Positions 1 to 8,851 are shown, numbered from the stretch's first letter. The stretch: 64,000 nt of DNA from Aneurinibacillus sp. REN35 (GCF_041379945.2 NZ_JBFTXJ020000006.1:124001-188000), one strand, 5' to 3'. Numbers and translations: made by a program. Notes: generated by a model not told the origin, from the sequence alone.

Positions 1-27
1 CACGTATAGCGGTATAGAGCAGGAGGA

Positions 28-76
28 AACACCCGTTAGAATAGGGCTGTCTATTCTATATGGGTGTTTTTCTTTT
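28..76 (+). terminator. Rho-independent terminator of an upstream gene
   Basis: A long inverted repeat (AACACCC...TAGAATAG paired with CTATTCTA...GGGTGTT, six-base loop) is followed by a T-rich run. It lies before the oxidase operon and would end transcription of a plus-strand gene to the left of the window. No coding frame could be supported in bases 1-27. Confidence 0.8.
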
Positions 77-160
77 TCACTCACTGATGGTAAGAATATT
101 TATCCATTGGAAAAACAATACTAAACCCGACATCATACTTGATGAGAGGAGCGGAACAAG

Positions 161-1498
161 GTGGATGATTTGCAGCTTGCCAGAGCTATGTTTGGAACCA
201 CGATGGGGTTCCACATTATTTTCGCTACGCTTGGTGTAGGATTGCCGCTAATGATTCTTGCAGCAGAGATTTTATATCAATGGAAAAAAGATAGGGATTA
301 TCACATTATGGCCCAGCGCTGGACGAAAGGGTTTGCGGTGCTGCTTGGCGTTGCCATCCCGTCTGGAACCATTGCTGGAGTACAGCTTTCGTTGTTATGG
401 CCTGGATTTATGGAAGTGGTGGGAAAGGTCATTGCTCTTCCGTTTCAAATTGAGATTTTTGCCTTTTTGTTGGAAGCATTATTCATGTCGATTTATGTAT
501 ATGCGGCAGATCGGCTCTCGGCTGGAATGCGGATTCTAAGCGTTAGCCTAGTAGCGCTCGGCGCGTTGGCGTCAGCTGTCTTGATTACGAATGTGCATGC
601 GTTTGAAGGAACGCCTGCCGGATTTCGTATCGTGGACGGTCAGATCGTAGACGTAGATCCGTGGGCGGGTTTTTTTAATCCGAGCTTCGCTGTATCGGCG
701 ATTCATGTCGGGCTTTCTGCATATATGACCGGAGCGTTTGCGATTGCCTCCATTGCAGCATTTAAGATGCTGAAGCGAAAAACCGGTGATAAAGAGTTTT
801 TGTTTCACCGTAAGGCATTGATGCTCTCGCTCGCTATCGGTGGTCTTTTCTCCGTAGGTACGGCACTTAATGGGCATGAATCAGCCCAGTCGCTCCATCA
901 ATACCAACCGGAGAAGCTTGCGGCAGCAGAAGGTCTATTTGAGACGCAAGCCTATGCTCCGCTTGCGATTGGTGGTGTTACGGATGAAGCGACGCAGAGT
1001 GTCAAGTACGGGATTGAGATTCCGTGGGCGCTCAGCTTCCTTGCAGGCAACCGTTTTGATGAAGTTGTCAAAGGTTTAAATGATTTTCCAAGGGAATATT
1101 GGCCTCCTTTGTATGTGCATACGCTGTTTAATGCGATGGTTGGTATCGGTTCCCTGTTGATCCTGCTATCGATCATAGGATTCGTATGGCGCCATCTGCT
1201 GAAGCGGGAAGGCTTTCCGCGCTGGCTCATGTGGCCGTTTATCGCTTCCGGGCCGCTTGCGATGATTGGCATTGAATTCGGATGGATTTTTGCCTGCACC
1301 GGACGACAACCTTGGGTGTTGTATCGTACGATGCTGACCGCTGATTCCGTTACACAGACGGGAAATATCGGTCTTCTGTTTATTCTGTTCGTTACGGTGT
1401 ATTTGATATTAGGTATCGCAACAATTATTGTCTTGCTTCATTACTTCAGACGTCATCCTCTAGAGAATGAACTGAAAGGAAGTGCGGTTAGCTCATGA
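161..1498 (+). CDS. cydA: Cytochrome bd-type ubiquinol/menaquinol oxidase subunit I (CydA family, short Q-loop)
   Basis: Catalytic heme-bearing subunit of a membrane quinol oxidase that reduces oxygen to water. At 445 residues it has about nine membrane spans. His18 (FHIIFA) fits the conserved N-terminal heme-ligand His and a second His lies in SAIHVGLSAYMTG. The GRQPW signature is at residues 381-385, and the conserved QPEKLAAAEG segment is present. The Q-loop after it is short, as in the CydA forms called cyanide-insensitive oxidases; that subtype is inference. The start is GTG, preceded by GAGAGGAG at a normal distance. Subunit II follows after 36 bases, so the two form an operon. No cydCD export or assembly genes are next to them. 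Confidence 0.93.
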   Translation: MDDLQLARAMFGTTMGFHIIFATLGVGLPLMILAAEILYQWKKDRDYHIMAQRWTKGFAVLLGVAIPSGTIAGVQLSLLWPGFMEVVGKVIALPFQIEIFAFLLEALFMSIYVYAADRLSAGMRILSVSLVALGALASAVLITNVHAFEGTPAGFRIVDGQIVDVDPWAGFFNPSFAVSAIHVGLSAYMTGAFAIASIAAFKMLKRKTGDKEFLFHRKALMLSLAIGGLFSVGTALNGHESAQSLHQYQPEKLAAAEGLFETQAYAPLAIGGVTDEATQSVKYGIEIPWALSFLAGNRFDEVVKGLNDFPREYWPPLYVHTLFNAMVGIGSLLILLSIIGFVWRHLLKREGFPRWLMWPFIASGPLAMIGIEFGWIFACTGRQPWVLYRTMLTADSVTQTGNIGLLFILFVTVYLILGIATIIVLLHYFRRHPLENELKGSAVSS

Positions 1499-1534
1499 AA
1501 AGCATTGAATGGTTAGGAAGCGAGGGGACAGAGG

Positions 1535-2566
1535 GTGAGTAACGAACTGATTGCGATCGGGATGCTCTGGCTGTTTGTATTCGTTTATTCGGTCGCCGCA
1601 TCCATTGACTTCGGTACCGGCTTTTGGTCGATGGTGTACCGGAATCAAGAGCGGAGCCGTGCGACCAACATTGCCAACCGCTATCTGTCTCCTTCTTGGG
1701 AAGTGACCAATGTGTTTGTCGTATTGATTGTGATCGGCCTGGTATCCTTTTTCCCTGGGGCGACCTTTACGCTGGGAACGGTGCTGCTCGTTCCCGGCAG
1801 CTTAATCCTGCTCCTGTTGTCCATCCGCAGCGCTTTTCTGGTCTACTCGCATTCCGTAGAAAAATACGAAAAGCAGTTGGTTATCATTTCAGGCATCAGC
1901 GGCCTGTTTATCCCTGCCCTGCTCATTCTTGTGCTTCCGGTCACACATGGCGGATTCATTGATATGAGCAGGGGATACGAGGAACTTATGCTTGGTAAGC
2001 TGCTGACGAGCCCGAGCGGTTTGTCGTTTGCAGCGTTTGCGATCAGCAGTACATTTTTTCTCTCCTCACTGCTGCTGGCCGATTATTCGCGCGTGTCGAA
2101 CGAGCTGGAGGCCTATCGTCTGTATCGGCGGGATGCCATTTTGAATGGACCGCTGACCTTTTTTATTGCTCTGTTGCTCGTCGCTTCGATACGCAGCGAA
2201 GCTCCCTGGCTGTATGACAATTTATTGAGTGAGATTCCGCTTTTGATCGCTTCTGCTGCTGCCTTCTTCATCGGATATACGGCCTTATGGTGGCCAACAG
2301 GGAAGGGAGATTCCATTCCGGGACGACCCCGTATTGCGATGATTGGAATTGTCATTCAGTATTTGATTGCAAGTTATGCGTACGGGAAGGCGCATCTTCC
2401 CTATATCGTCTATCCGCATGTAACGATTGAGTCATCGTTTACCCACCCGAATATGTTTCGGGCTTTGTTTGTCTCCTACATTGTAGGGTTTGCCATTCTT
2501 ACTCCTGGATTTATCTACTTTTGGCGTATGTTTATGAAAGATAAGCGGTATTTGCGGCAACCATAG
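1535..2566 (+). CDS. cydB: Cytochrome bd-type oxidase subunit II (CydB family)
   Basis: Second core subunit of the bd-type oxidase, an all-helical protein of 343 residues with about eight or nine membrane spans. The N-terminus (LWLFVFVYSVAASIDFGTGF) and the segment SPSWEVTNVF match the usual CydB opening. It begins with GTG shortly after cydA and is followed by a strong terminator, so the operon is a simple two-gene unit. Its role is inferred from family and partner: it completes the quinol oxidase complex with CydA. Subunit II of this group is divergent in sequence, so the assignment leans partly on its position after cydA. Confidence 0.9.
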   Translation: MSNELIAIGMLWLFVFVYSVAASIDFGTGFWSMVYRNQERSRATNIANRYLSPSWEVTNVFVVLIVIGLVSFFPGATFTLGTVLLVPGSLILLLLSIRSAFLVYSHSVEKYEKQLVIISGISGLFIPALLILVLPVTHGGFIDMSRGYEELMLGKLLTSPSGLSFAAFAISSTFFLSSLLLADYSRVSNELEAYRLYRRDAILNGPLTFFIALLLVASIRSEAPWLYDNLLSEIPLLIASAAAFFIGYTALWWPTGKGDSIPGRPRIAMIGIVIQYLIASYAYGKAHLPYIVYPHVTIESSFTHPNMFRALFVSYIVGFAILTPGFIYFWRMFMKDKRYLRQP

Positions 2567-2582
2567 CAGAAAGTACAGAGAA

Positions 2583-2621
2583 AGACGGCTCTTTTTCGGA
2601 AAGTAAAAGAGCCGTTTCTTT
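2583..2621 (+). terminator. Terminator of the cydAB operon
   Basis: GACGGCTCTTTT pairs with AAAAGAGCCGTT around a short loop and is followed by a T-rich stretch, directly after cydB. Confidence 0.8.
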
Positions 2622-2653
2622 TATATACACTATGTTTCGATTAGAAATACATT

Positions 2654-2680
2654 GTTTCTTTATGCTATACAATAAGAAAC
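2654..2680 (+). promoter_or_regulatory. Candidate promoter with a dyad operator upstream of the acyl-CoA synthetase
   Basis: A perfect 7-base inverted repeat, GTTTCTT-N13-AAGAAAC, brackets an extended -10 element TGCTATACA (TATACA at 2666-2671). A repressor bound here would cover the promoter. No good -35 is visible, as often with extended -10 promoters. A weaker alternative is TTAGAA...TACAAT nearer the gene. No regulator gene is adjacent. Confidence 0.4.
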
Positions 2681-2798
2681 AAAAATAAAGAAAATCCCGC
2701 TTGTTTCCTTATTACAGATGTCGGCACAATTTTTGCAAAAGTTAGAATATAAGGTGATATTCAGTTACAATGACAATTAATGATATAGAGGTGATGGA

Positions 2799-4364
2799 AT
2801 GAGCATGACGGTGGGAGATCTCGTCGAATGGGCAGCACGTAATTATCCAGAGAAAGCAGGACTTGTGTATCGACGTAAAGAACAGGAATGGACATTTAAG
2901 CAATTGGATGAGAATGTAAATCGATTTGCGAGTATGTTGTGGAATAAGGGAATACGCAAAGGAGATGTTGTATCTGCTTTTTTGTACAATACAAGCGAAT
3001 TCGTTGTTACCTTATTTGCGGCAGCCAAAATCGGTGCGGTATTCAATCCGATTAATTATCGACTTACCGCTTATGAGCTTCAGTATATCGTAAACGATGC
3101 GAATAGTCAGGTGTTGGTGTATGAAGCAGCATTAGCGGATGTTGTAAAGCAGGCGCGTGAATTAGGGACACAGGTAGCTCAATATGTATATGTTGATGAA
3201 TCGGTACCGGATGGTGATGCATCGTTTTATGAGTGGATGAAGCAAGGAGAAAATCGTAGACCACAGGTTGCCGTAACAGAAGATGATTTGTATATCATGA
3301 TGTATACAAGTGGAACGACGGGGCGTCCCAAAGGGGTGCTGCATAAGCATCGAGATATGGTTCATCATAACTTTTTGATGATGCAGTGCATGGGTCTAAC
3401 CAAAAATGACATTGGGCTTACCGCAGCACCGCTTAATCATACCGCAGAACTTCATACATCGTTTCTGCCGCGGCTGCATGTCGGTGCAACCAATGTGCTT
3501 CTTCACTCCTTCCGGGCTGAAGACGTGTTAGCAACGATTGAAAAAGAGCAGGTCACCCATATGTTTGCAGCTCCTACTATGGTAAATATGATGCTGCATG
3601 ATCCTTCGTTTGGTACGCATGATCTCTCTTCCCTTCGACTGCTTGGGTACGGTGGCGCGTCTATGGCACCGATACTGATTCAGCAATTCCAGCAAAAAGT
3701 GGGAGCGGATCTTGTACAGATGTACGGTACGACAGAGATGGGACCGGTTATGGCAGTGCTGCATGCAGATGAACAATTATCGCGAGCTGGGGCCGCGGGC
3801 AAAGCCATTCTTACACATGAAGTGAAAATTGTGCGCCTTGCAGATGATGGTACCCCATCCCATCCGGATGATGAGTGCGCAGTAGGTGAGGTTGGCGAGA
3901 TTATTGTTAAAGGACCCTGCATGATGCAGGAATACTACAATCGGCCGGAGGCGACAGAGGAGGCGCTTGCTTATGGCTGGTACCATACAGGTGACATGGC
4001 ATCCTATGATGAAGACGGCTATATATGGATTCATGACAGGCTCAACCATATGATTGTGTCAGGAGCAGAAAACATTTATCCAAGAGAAGTGGAGGATCAG
4101 TTAGTCGAACATCCAGAGGTATTGGAGGCGGCAGTCATCGGCAAGCCGGATCCGACATGGGGCCAGATTGTAACAGCATACATTGTTATAAAGCCAACTA
4201 GTACGGTAACAGGAGAAGAACTTGATGCCTTTCTTCTGCAGGGGGGCCGCCTTGCCAAATATAAACGGCCACGTGCGTATCATTTTGTGGAAGCGCTACC
4301 AAAAACGCCGAGCGGTAAAATTCAAAAGTTCGTGTTAGAGAAGCAGATCAAGGAAGTGCTGTAA
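2799..4364 (+). CDS. Acyl-CoA synthetase / AMP-dependent ligase
   Basis: ANL-superfamily ligase of 521 residues that should activate a carboxylic acid to its AMP ester and then to a CoA thioester. Motifs seen: the phosphate-binding loop TSGTTGRPKG near residue 170, YGTTEMG near 309, YHTGD near 395 with the hinge region DGYIWIHDR, and the catalytic Lys507 in PSGK. These belong to the long/medium-chain fatty acyl-CoA synthetase type, but the substrate cannot be read from sequence. The start has GAGGTGATGG just upstream. A permease gene follows after 25 bases, so the pair may import and activate one carboxylate; that is inference. Confidence 0.9.
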   Translation: MSMTVGDLVEWAARNYPEKAGLVYRRKEQEWTFKQLDENVNRFASMLWNKGIRKGDVVSAFLYNTSEFVVTLFAAAKIGAVFNPINYRLTAYELQYIVNDANSQVLVYEAALADVVKQARELGTQVAQYVYVDESVPDGDASFYEWMKQGENRRPQVAVTEDDLYIMMYTSGTTGRPKGVLHKHRDMVHHNFLMMQCMGLTKNDIGLTAAPLNHTAELHTSFLPRLHVGATNVLLHSFRAEDVLATIEKEQVTHMFAAPTMVNMMLHDPSFGTHDLSSLRLLGYGGASMAPILIQQFQQKVGADLVQMYGTTEMGPVMAVLHADEQLSRAGAAGKAILTHEVKIVRLADDGTPSHPDDECAVGEVGEIIVKGPCMMQEYYNRPEATEEALAYGWYHTGDMASYDEDGYIWIHDRLNHMIVSGAENIYPREVEDQLVEHPEVLEAAVIGKPDPTWGQIVTAYIVIKPTSTVTGEELDAFLLQGGRLAKYKRPRAYHFVEALPKTPSGKIQKFVLEKQIKEVL

Positions 4365-4389
4365 ACACAAATGAATAGGAAGCGGGGGC

Positions 4390-5805
4390 ATGAATGCAAT
4401 GCGCGGATATTTCGGAAAGAGGCGTGAAGATGGTGCGGAACAGCCAGCGGCACTAGGTAGGTGGAAGGTACGGCTGCCGTTTGTCCATTATGGAATCGAA
4501 TACCCAGATTGGATTCAAGGGGCGATTCTTTGTGTAGTGCCAATGGGCGTTACGGCTATCATGATGGATACGTTGGGCATACCGTTTGAGCTGGCCATTG
4601 CTTTTGTGATCATCAACAACTTTATGTACTTGATTCATACGCATTTTGGAGACCCCGCCATTGCCGGATGGATTACAGCCGGAATCCCGCTGTACGTCGG
4701 ATTTTTGAATGGATTTCCGGCCGGAGATGAACGTATTCAAGCGCTGATTGCGCTGCAGCTTATGGTCGCCTTGATCTTTTTGTTGATGGGATTGTTTAAG
4801 GGCGCGGATGCATTGGTAAAGCGGGTACCCGTGTCGTTGAAGGCGGGGATCTTATTAGGTGCAGCTATGGCTGCCATTCTCGGTGAATTTGCAGCAACGG
4901 GTCGTGTATGGAAGATGCCTGTAACGATTCTTGTCGGTGCTGCGCTCGGTTTCTTCATGATGTTTTCCACATCAGCAGAGCCGCTCCGTAAAAAGTACAG
5001 CTTGTTCCGTTATATTGCTCAGTTTGGGATTGCCATACCTTTCGCGTTGGCCTACGGATTCGGCATTCTGATTGGCGAAGTGAAGATGCCTGTGTTGGAT
5101 TGGAGCTTTGTCGCGTTACCGATTGGAGAGATTGTAGCCAAATACAGCATATTCGGGATTGGATTTCCCCCGATCGATCATTTTGTAAAAGCACTGCCAT
5201 TGGCTGTTGCGGCCTATATTATTGCGTTCGGCGATATTTTGGTCGTCAGCTCTCTGTTAAAAAGCGCGGACCAAGCACGACCAGATGAGAAAATCTCATT
5301 TAGTCCAAGCAGAAACAGCCTCATCGTCTCTCTGCGTAATTTCATTCAAGGCATATTTATGCCGTATCTGCCGTTATCGGGTCCGCAGTGGACGGCCGGA
5401 CAGGTACTCGTACTCAATCGCTATATGAATAGCGGCCGTGGTCAAGTAGATAGCTATTGGGGTGGTGCGACAGGGATTTTCTGGGGGATGAGCATTGCGC
5501 TTCTGTTAGGGCCTATTGTTTCATTGTTCCAGCCCGGTGTACACATCGGTATGGCACTGACCATGCTGATACAAGGTTATCTATGTGGATATTTGGCTAT
5601 GGAGATTCTTAAGGATGAAGGGAACTTGCAGAAAGGGATCGCAGTGCTGATTGGAGCCGTTCTCGCAACAAAAGGTGCCGCCTGGGGACTTGGCATCGGT
5701 GTTGTACTCTGGCTCTTGCTTGAAAAAGACTGGACAGCGAGCCGCCAGGCACCGGATATTGCTCTAGTAGAGGAAGAAGAAACAAGAGTGGAAAGAGCTG
5801 AATAG
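4390..5805 (+). CDS. Polytopic membrane permease, possibly NCS2/SulP-like
   Basis: Protein of 471 residues with about 12-14 hydrophobic spans, a short basic cytoplasmic N-terminus and an acidic C-terminal tail. The overall pattern, including the central GPQWTAGQ region and re-entrant-like glycine-rich stretches, resembles nucleobase/ascorbate (NCS2) or sulfate permease folds, but I do not recognise a defining signature. The start was chosen at the ATG after AAGCGGGGGC. It sits 25 bases after the acyl-CoA synthetase and before a terminator, so the two are probably co-transcribed. The cargo is unknown; an organic acid that the ligase activates is a reasonable guess only. Confidence 0.6.
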   Translation: MNAMRGYFGKRREDGAEQPAALGRWKVRLPFVHYGIEYPDWIQGAILCVVPMGVTAIMMDTLGIPFELAIAFVIINNFMYLIHTHFGDPAIAGWITAGIPLYVGFLNGFPAGDERIQALIALQLMVALIFLLMGLFKGADALVKRVPVSLKAGILLGAAMAAILGEFAATGRVWKMPVTILVGAALGFFMMFSTSAEPLRKKYSLFRYIAQFGIAIPFALAYGFGILIGEVKMPVLDWSFVALPIGEIVAKYSIFGIGFPPIDHFVKALPLAVAAYIIAFGDILVVSSLLKSADQARPDEKISFSPSRNSLIVSLRNFIQGIFMPYLPLSGPQWTAGQVLVLNRYMNSGRGQVDSYWGGATGIFWGMSIALLLGPIVSLFQPGVHIGMALTMLIQGYLCGYLAMEILKDEGNLQKGIAVLIGAVLATKGAAWGLGIGVVLWLLLEKDWTASRQAPDIALVEEEETRVERAE

Positions 5806-5812
5806 ATAGGAT

Positions 5813-5848
5813 AAGCCCCTGTTTTTCAAGAAAGAAAAACAGGGGCTT
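5813..5848. terminator. Long hairpin between convergent genes
   Basis: AAGCCCCTGTTTTT pairs perfectly with AAAAACAGGGGCTT over 14 bases. It lies between the plus-strand permease and the minus-strand small gene and could end both. The T run after the stem is weak on either strand. Confidence 0.65.
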
Positions 5849-5879
5849 GACTATTTATCGGGCAGTCTGCCTGCACTTA

Positions 5880-6077
5880 TTAGCTGCTGAAAAAGCTCAT
5901 GCTAGAATATTTATGCTTCTTATAGTGCCTGTGTCCATAGGAACGGGTAGAGTAGCCGCCGCGTCCTCTGCCCATAAGTTTGCGAGCGCCCTTTGCCAAT
6001 CCGCCAACAAGCAGGAGACCGAATACGAGTACAAGCAACACAATGAAGATGATGCCTCCAAGCAATAGTTTAATCAT
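5880..6077 (-). CDS. Small single-span membrane protein with a basic Tyr/His/Ser tail
   Basis: Protein of 65 residues: one membrane helix (about residues 3-28, Ile/Leu/Val/Gly only) followed by a strongly basic, low-complexity tail rich in Arg, Lys, Gly, Tyr, His and Ser. The start is well supported by TAAGGAGGAAATAG before the ATG. No family is recognised. The expected topology is the tail in the cytoplasm because of its positive charge (inference). It is transcribed alone and faces the permease terminator. Confidence 0.7.
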   Translation of the reverse strand: MIKLLLGGIIFIVLLVLVFGLLLVGGLAKGARKLMGRGRGGYSTRSYGHRHYKKHKYSSMSFFSS

Positions 6078-6322
6078 GCTATTTCCTCCTTATTGGATAC
6101 ATACCTTTCATACGTATGAGCATACAAAAAAGTTTCTTCAAAATCATCTCAAAAAGCAGCGATATGGAAGCTGTGGTCAGCGGGATTTCTTTATCAGTAT
6201 TTTAACATAAAGAAAGCGGGTTCATCGTTCTTTTGTAGAGCGGCTTTTTTTGTTGTATACTTTTTACCTTTTGAATCGTTTTAGATACGAGAGTGGGAAG
6301 AGATGGACGTACAAGACAGGGA

Positions 6323-6403
6323 ATGAATCCAAAATTAAATCTTGAAGGATTGTCTTTTATTAAAGCAGCAACGCTTGGGGCCATCATAGCAAAATACGAA
6401 TGA
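6323..6403 (+). CDS. Possible 26-residue ORF in a gene-poor stretch
   Basis: The stretch 6078-6482 (405 bases) has no clear gene. It holds this ORF, MNPKLNLEG..., whose ATG overlaps (ATGA) the stop of a 7-codon ORF starting at 6303 after GTGGGAAGAG. The ORF has no good ribosome binding site of its own and could only be expressed by coupling. A weak GC-poor hairpin with a T run lies near 6208-6250. This is probably non-coding; it is listed only so that the gap is described. Confidence 0.15.
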   Translation: MNPKLNLEGLSFIKAATLGAIIAKYE

Positions 6404-6482
6404 AGCCATCTATGGTATGATGAAACATAAACTGGTTTTTATGGTACGTACAATGTTTTGCAGCAGGAAAGGATTAGATAGG

Positions 6483-7553
6483 ATGAAGCAACGGATTTAT
6501 GAGTTAGATTGGCTCCGCGCGTTTGCGGCACTCTCTGTGATTTCCATTCATACGACATCAACATACGTCATGAAAAGCGATACAGCGTATATTTGGAACC
6601 AGGCTATGCGCTATGCGGTTCCCTTATTTATTATTTTATCCGGGTTTCTGTTATATTATAGCGACCGGAATAAAACGAGTGTGCCGTATGGTTCTTTCTA
6701 TAAACGAAGGTTTAGTAAAATTCTTATCCCTTATGTGATCTGGACGGTTCTGTATGCCGCCTATAAGCATTGGGACGTGCTGCTTGCTGAGGAATACGGG
6801 ACGTTTCTTTCTTCCCTTGGTGATCATTTATTATACGGTACAGGTTTTGTGCATTTATATTTCCTAATCATTATGGTACAGCTATACCTGATTTATCCGC
6901 TTCTCTATGTATGGCTTAAAAGGCATGCAGGCAGCTTTCTCGCTGTGACGCTCATGCTGACGCTGACGGCAGAATTCATCCTTTATTTTCATTCTCTGGG
7001 CATATGGAAGGTGCCGCGTCTTACGGTTCCTTATGTAATTATGCTGCCGCTGTGGATCTTCTATTTTTCGATGGGGATGTATCTGGCGCAGCGCAGAGAA
7101 AAGTGGGAGCCTTGGATTAGCGGGAAGAAGGGGCGGCTTGGCTTATTGTACGTGCTGACCTTTCTATTACTGCTTATAGATAGTAAATGGAGCGGGACAT
7201 TTGATTCATCCATAAAGCCTACCGTACTGCTGTATTGCTTTGCCTCCTATTTTTTCTTTTATAGTGTCGCAATCAAAGCAAAAGAATTGCGCGGGAAAAT
7301 AAGCGTATGGGTAGATTGGCTTTCGCAACAATCGTTTTTGATTTTTTTACTTCACCCGTTTGTATTGACTGCTTTTCTGTCTAAAGAGCTGGGCCTTACA
7401 GCATTTTTTGGAACGAATATGGGGCTTGTTCTTCTGTTTCTTGTGGTGACGATAGGTACGATGGTAGCAACGTACCTTATTAGCTTTACGCCGCTTGCTC
7501 CGTATCTTGGTGGCGTGCGGCGTACATCGCAGGTGTCTCATATATCAAGTTAA
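6483..7553 (+). CDS. Acyltransferase family 3 membrane protein
   Basis: Predicted O-acyltransferase of 356 residues with about ten membrane spans. The opening RIYELDWLRAFAALSVISIH is the typical start of the acyltransferase-3 fold, with the conserved catalytic-type His in SIHTT and the pattern PLFIILSGFLL after it. The ATG at 6483 is preferred to an upstream in-frame ATG at 6417 because AGGAAAGG lies ten bases before it and the family opens there. Such proteins O-acetylate wall polymers or exopolysaccharides; the target is not shown by the neighbours. It is monocistronic, with a terminator just behind. Confidence 0.85.
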   Translation: MKQRIYELDWLRAFAALSVISIHTTSTYVMKSDTAYIWNQAMRYAVPLFIILSGFLLYYSDRNKTSVPYGSFYKRRFSKILIPYVIWTVLYAAYKHWDVLLAEEYGTFLSSLGDHLLYGTGFVHLYFLIIMVQLYLIYPLLYVWLKRHAGSFLAVTLMLTLTAEFILYFHSLGIWKVPRLTVPYVIMLPLWIFYFSMGMYLAQRREKWEPWISGKKGRLGLLYVLTFLLLLIDSKWSGTFDSSIKPTVLLYCFASYFFFYSVAIKAKELRGKISVWVDWLSQQSFLIFLLHPFVLTAFLSKELGLTAFFGTNMGLVLLFLVVTIGTMVATYLISFTPLAPYLGGVRRTSQVSHISS

Positions 7554-7562
7554 TATAATGAT

Positions 7563-7605
7563 AAAAGCGAGGAACCAGATCTGTATGATGGCTCTTCGCT
7601 TTTTT
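7563..7605 (+). terminator. Terminator after the acyltransferase gene
   Basis: AAAAGCGAGGAACC pairs with GGCTCTTCGCTTTT with one G-U pair and one mismatch, followed by six T. Confidence 0.7.
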
Positions 7606-7728
7606 ATAGGAATGTTCAATATTTATTCAAATCATAAGGAAAAAAGATTCATTTCTAAAAGCCTAATAATAAGGTAAAATTTCTCTAATAGAGTGATAAG
7701 TAGATACATACTTATTGGGTGAGGTAGG

Positions 7729-8319
7729 GTGAAAGTCATGGAAATTGTGCAATTTGAATACAAAGGGAAATTGGACCTCGGTAAAATGGAAACGACAGAG
7801 GGAGAGCTTCTAAGCTTGGAAGTAAAAAATCCCGATATATATAAAGTAGGGGATATGGTTGCTCTTTTTTATCAGGGAAAGAAATTTTCAGTGAAAATTA
7901 TCAAAAAAGAAGAGCAGCATATCAGCTTATTCATTCCCTTATTTGAGATGAATTTTCCGAATAACCGCCGCAAATGGCCGCGGGTTGGCGTCGATTTAAC
8001 AGCATTTATCAATGATTATGTGAGCGAGAAAATCTATGAAATCCCGCCTGACCTTCGGATTCAAGTGCTCGATTTGAGTATTCAGGGATTCGGGTTTGCT
8101 TCCCATGAGCCATTAAAAGTCAATCACTCCTATTATTTGTTATTTGATGCACCGGATTTATCCATTAAAACCAAGACAATCATCCGGCATGAAAAGCTGG
8201 CTGATGATGGATACCGATATGGCTGCGAGATTATGTCGATTACAAAAACGGATTTTAATGAGCTGCGCCGCTATGTATTACTAAGGCAGTTGCTAAAGGG
8301 CGCAGCGACAATATACTGA
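7729..8319 (+). CDS. PilZ-domain cyclic-di-GMP binding protein (YpfA/YcgR-like)
   Basis: Cytoplasmic protein of 196 residues. The N-terminal half (about 1-80) is the YcgR-type beta-barrel. The C-terminal PilZ domain carries both c-di-GMP motifs: RKWPR (RxxxR) near residue 80-84 and DLSIQGFGF (DxSxxG) near residue 115. Homologues bind c-di-GMP and slow the flagellar motor or act on exopolysaccharide production. Start GTG with GAGGTAGG before it; an in-frame ATG follows three codons later. It is a single-gene unit, and no cyclase or phosphodiesterase is nearby. Confidence 0.85.
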   Translation: MKVMEIVQFEYKGKLDLGKMETTEGELLSLEVKNPDIYKVGDMVALFYQGKKFSVKIIKKEEQHISLFIPLFEMNFPNNRRKWPRVGVDLTAFINDYVSEKIYEIPPDLRIQVLDLSIQGFGFASHEPLKVNHSYYLLFDAPDLSIKTKTIIRHEKLADDGYRYGCEIMSITKTDFNELRRYVLLRQLLKGAATIY

Positions 8320-8354
8320 GGATAAGATAGGCAGGGAAAGAAGTTGTGATACTC

Positions 8355-8585
8355 TCAGAGCAGTGTAAAATGGCGGGAGAACCAATAGTCTTCGAGTATG
8401 CGCTCAACCCCTGAAGCTACAATATGCTGAAATCCTTCTTCATCTGTTGTCAGCCAGTTGTTGGCTTCATCTTTAAATACAGGATAGATATGGCCTTTCT
8501 TAAATAACAGGGGGGCGGAGATTATCTCTACATAATCTTCGGCTGCTCTTGCGTGAACATCCCGAATGCATTGCGCGAGTTCCAA
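8355..8585 (-). CDS. Small hypothetical protein
   Basis: Protein of 76 residues, acidic, with no signal peptide or membrane span. The middle part, KGHIYPVFKDEANNWLTTDEEG, looks like a small beta-rich domain. The start is TTG, with AAGGAGGAAC about seven to ten bases upstream, which is a strong site. It is convergent with the PilZ gene and has no operon partner. I do not recognise the family. Confidence 0.65.
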   Translation of the reverse strand: MELAQCIRDVHARAAEDYVEIISAPLLFKKGHIYPVFKDEANNWLTTDEEGFQHIVASGVERILEDYWFSRHFTLL

Positions 8586-8851
8586 CAGTTAGTTCCTCCT
8601 TATGTTCGCTTACTCAAGGTCTCAGGTTAGCACCTTCATTGTATCGGAAAAGTGCAACGTAGCGAAGAGTCTATGCTTGTTTATTCGAAGAAATTCCACT
8701 TTTTTCTCAGCTAGACCTATTGTTTGTTGTGTAAAAATACCTATAATTGAATTATAGAGATAGACGAATAAGACAATTGTCTTACAATATTGCATTTGAT
8801 ACGTGGAGATGTGTAAATTATGATTGGCATGATGGAGAAGGGGTGGTACAG

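Noticed and set aside
5847-6068. 73-codon frame opposite the small membrane protein
   Set aside because: The minus-strand frame has a strong ribosome site and a membrane helix; this one has neither.
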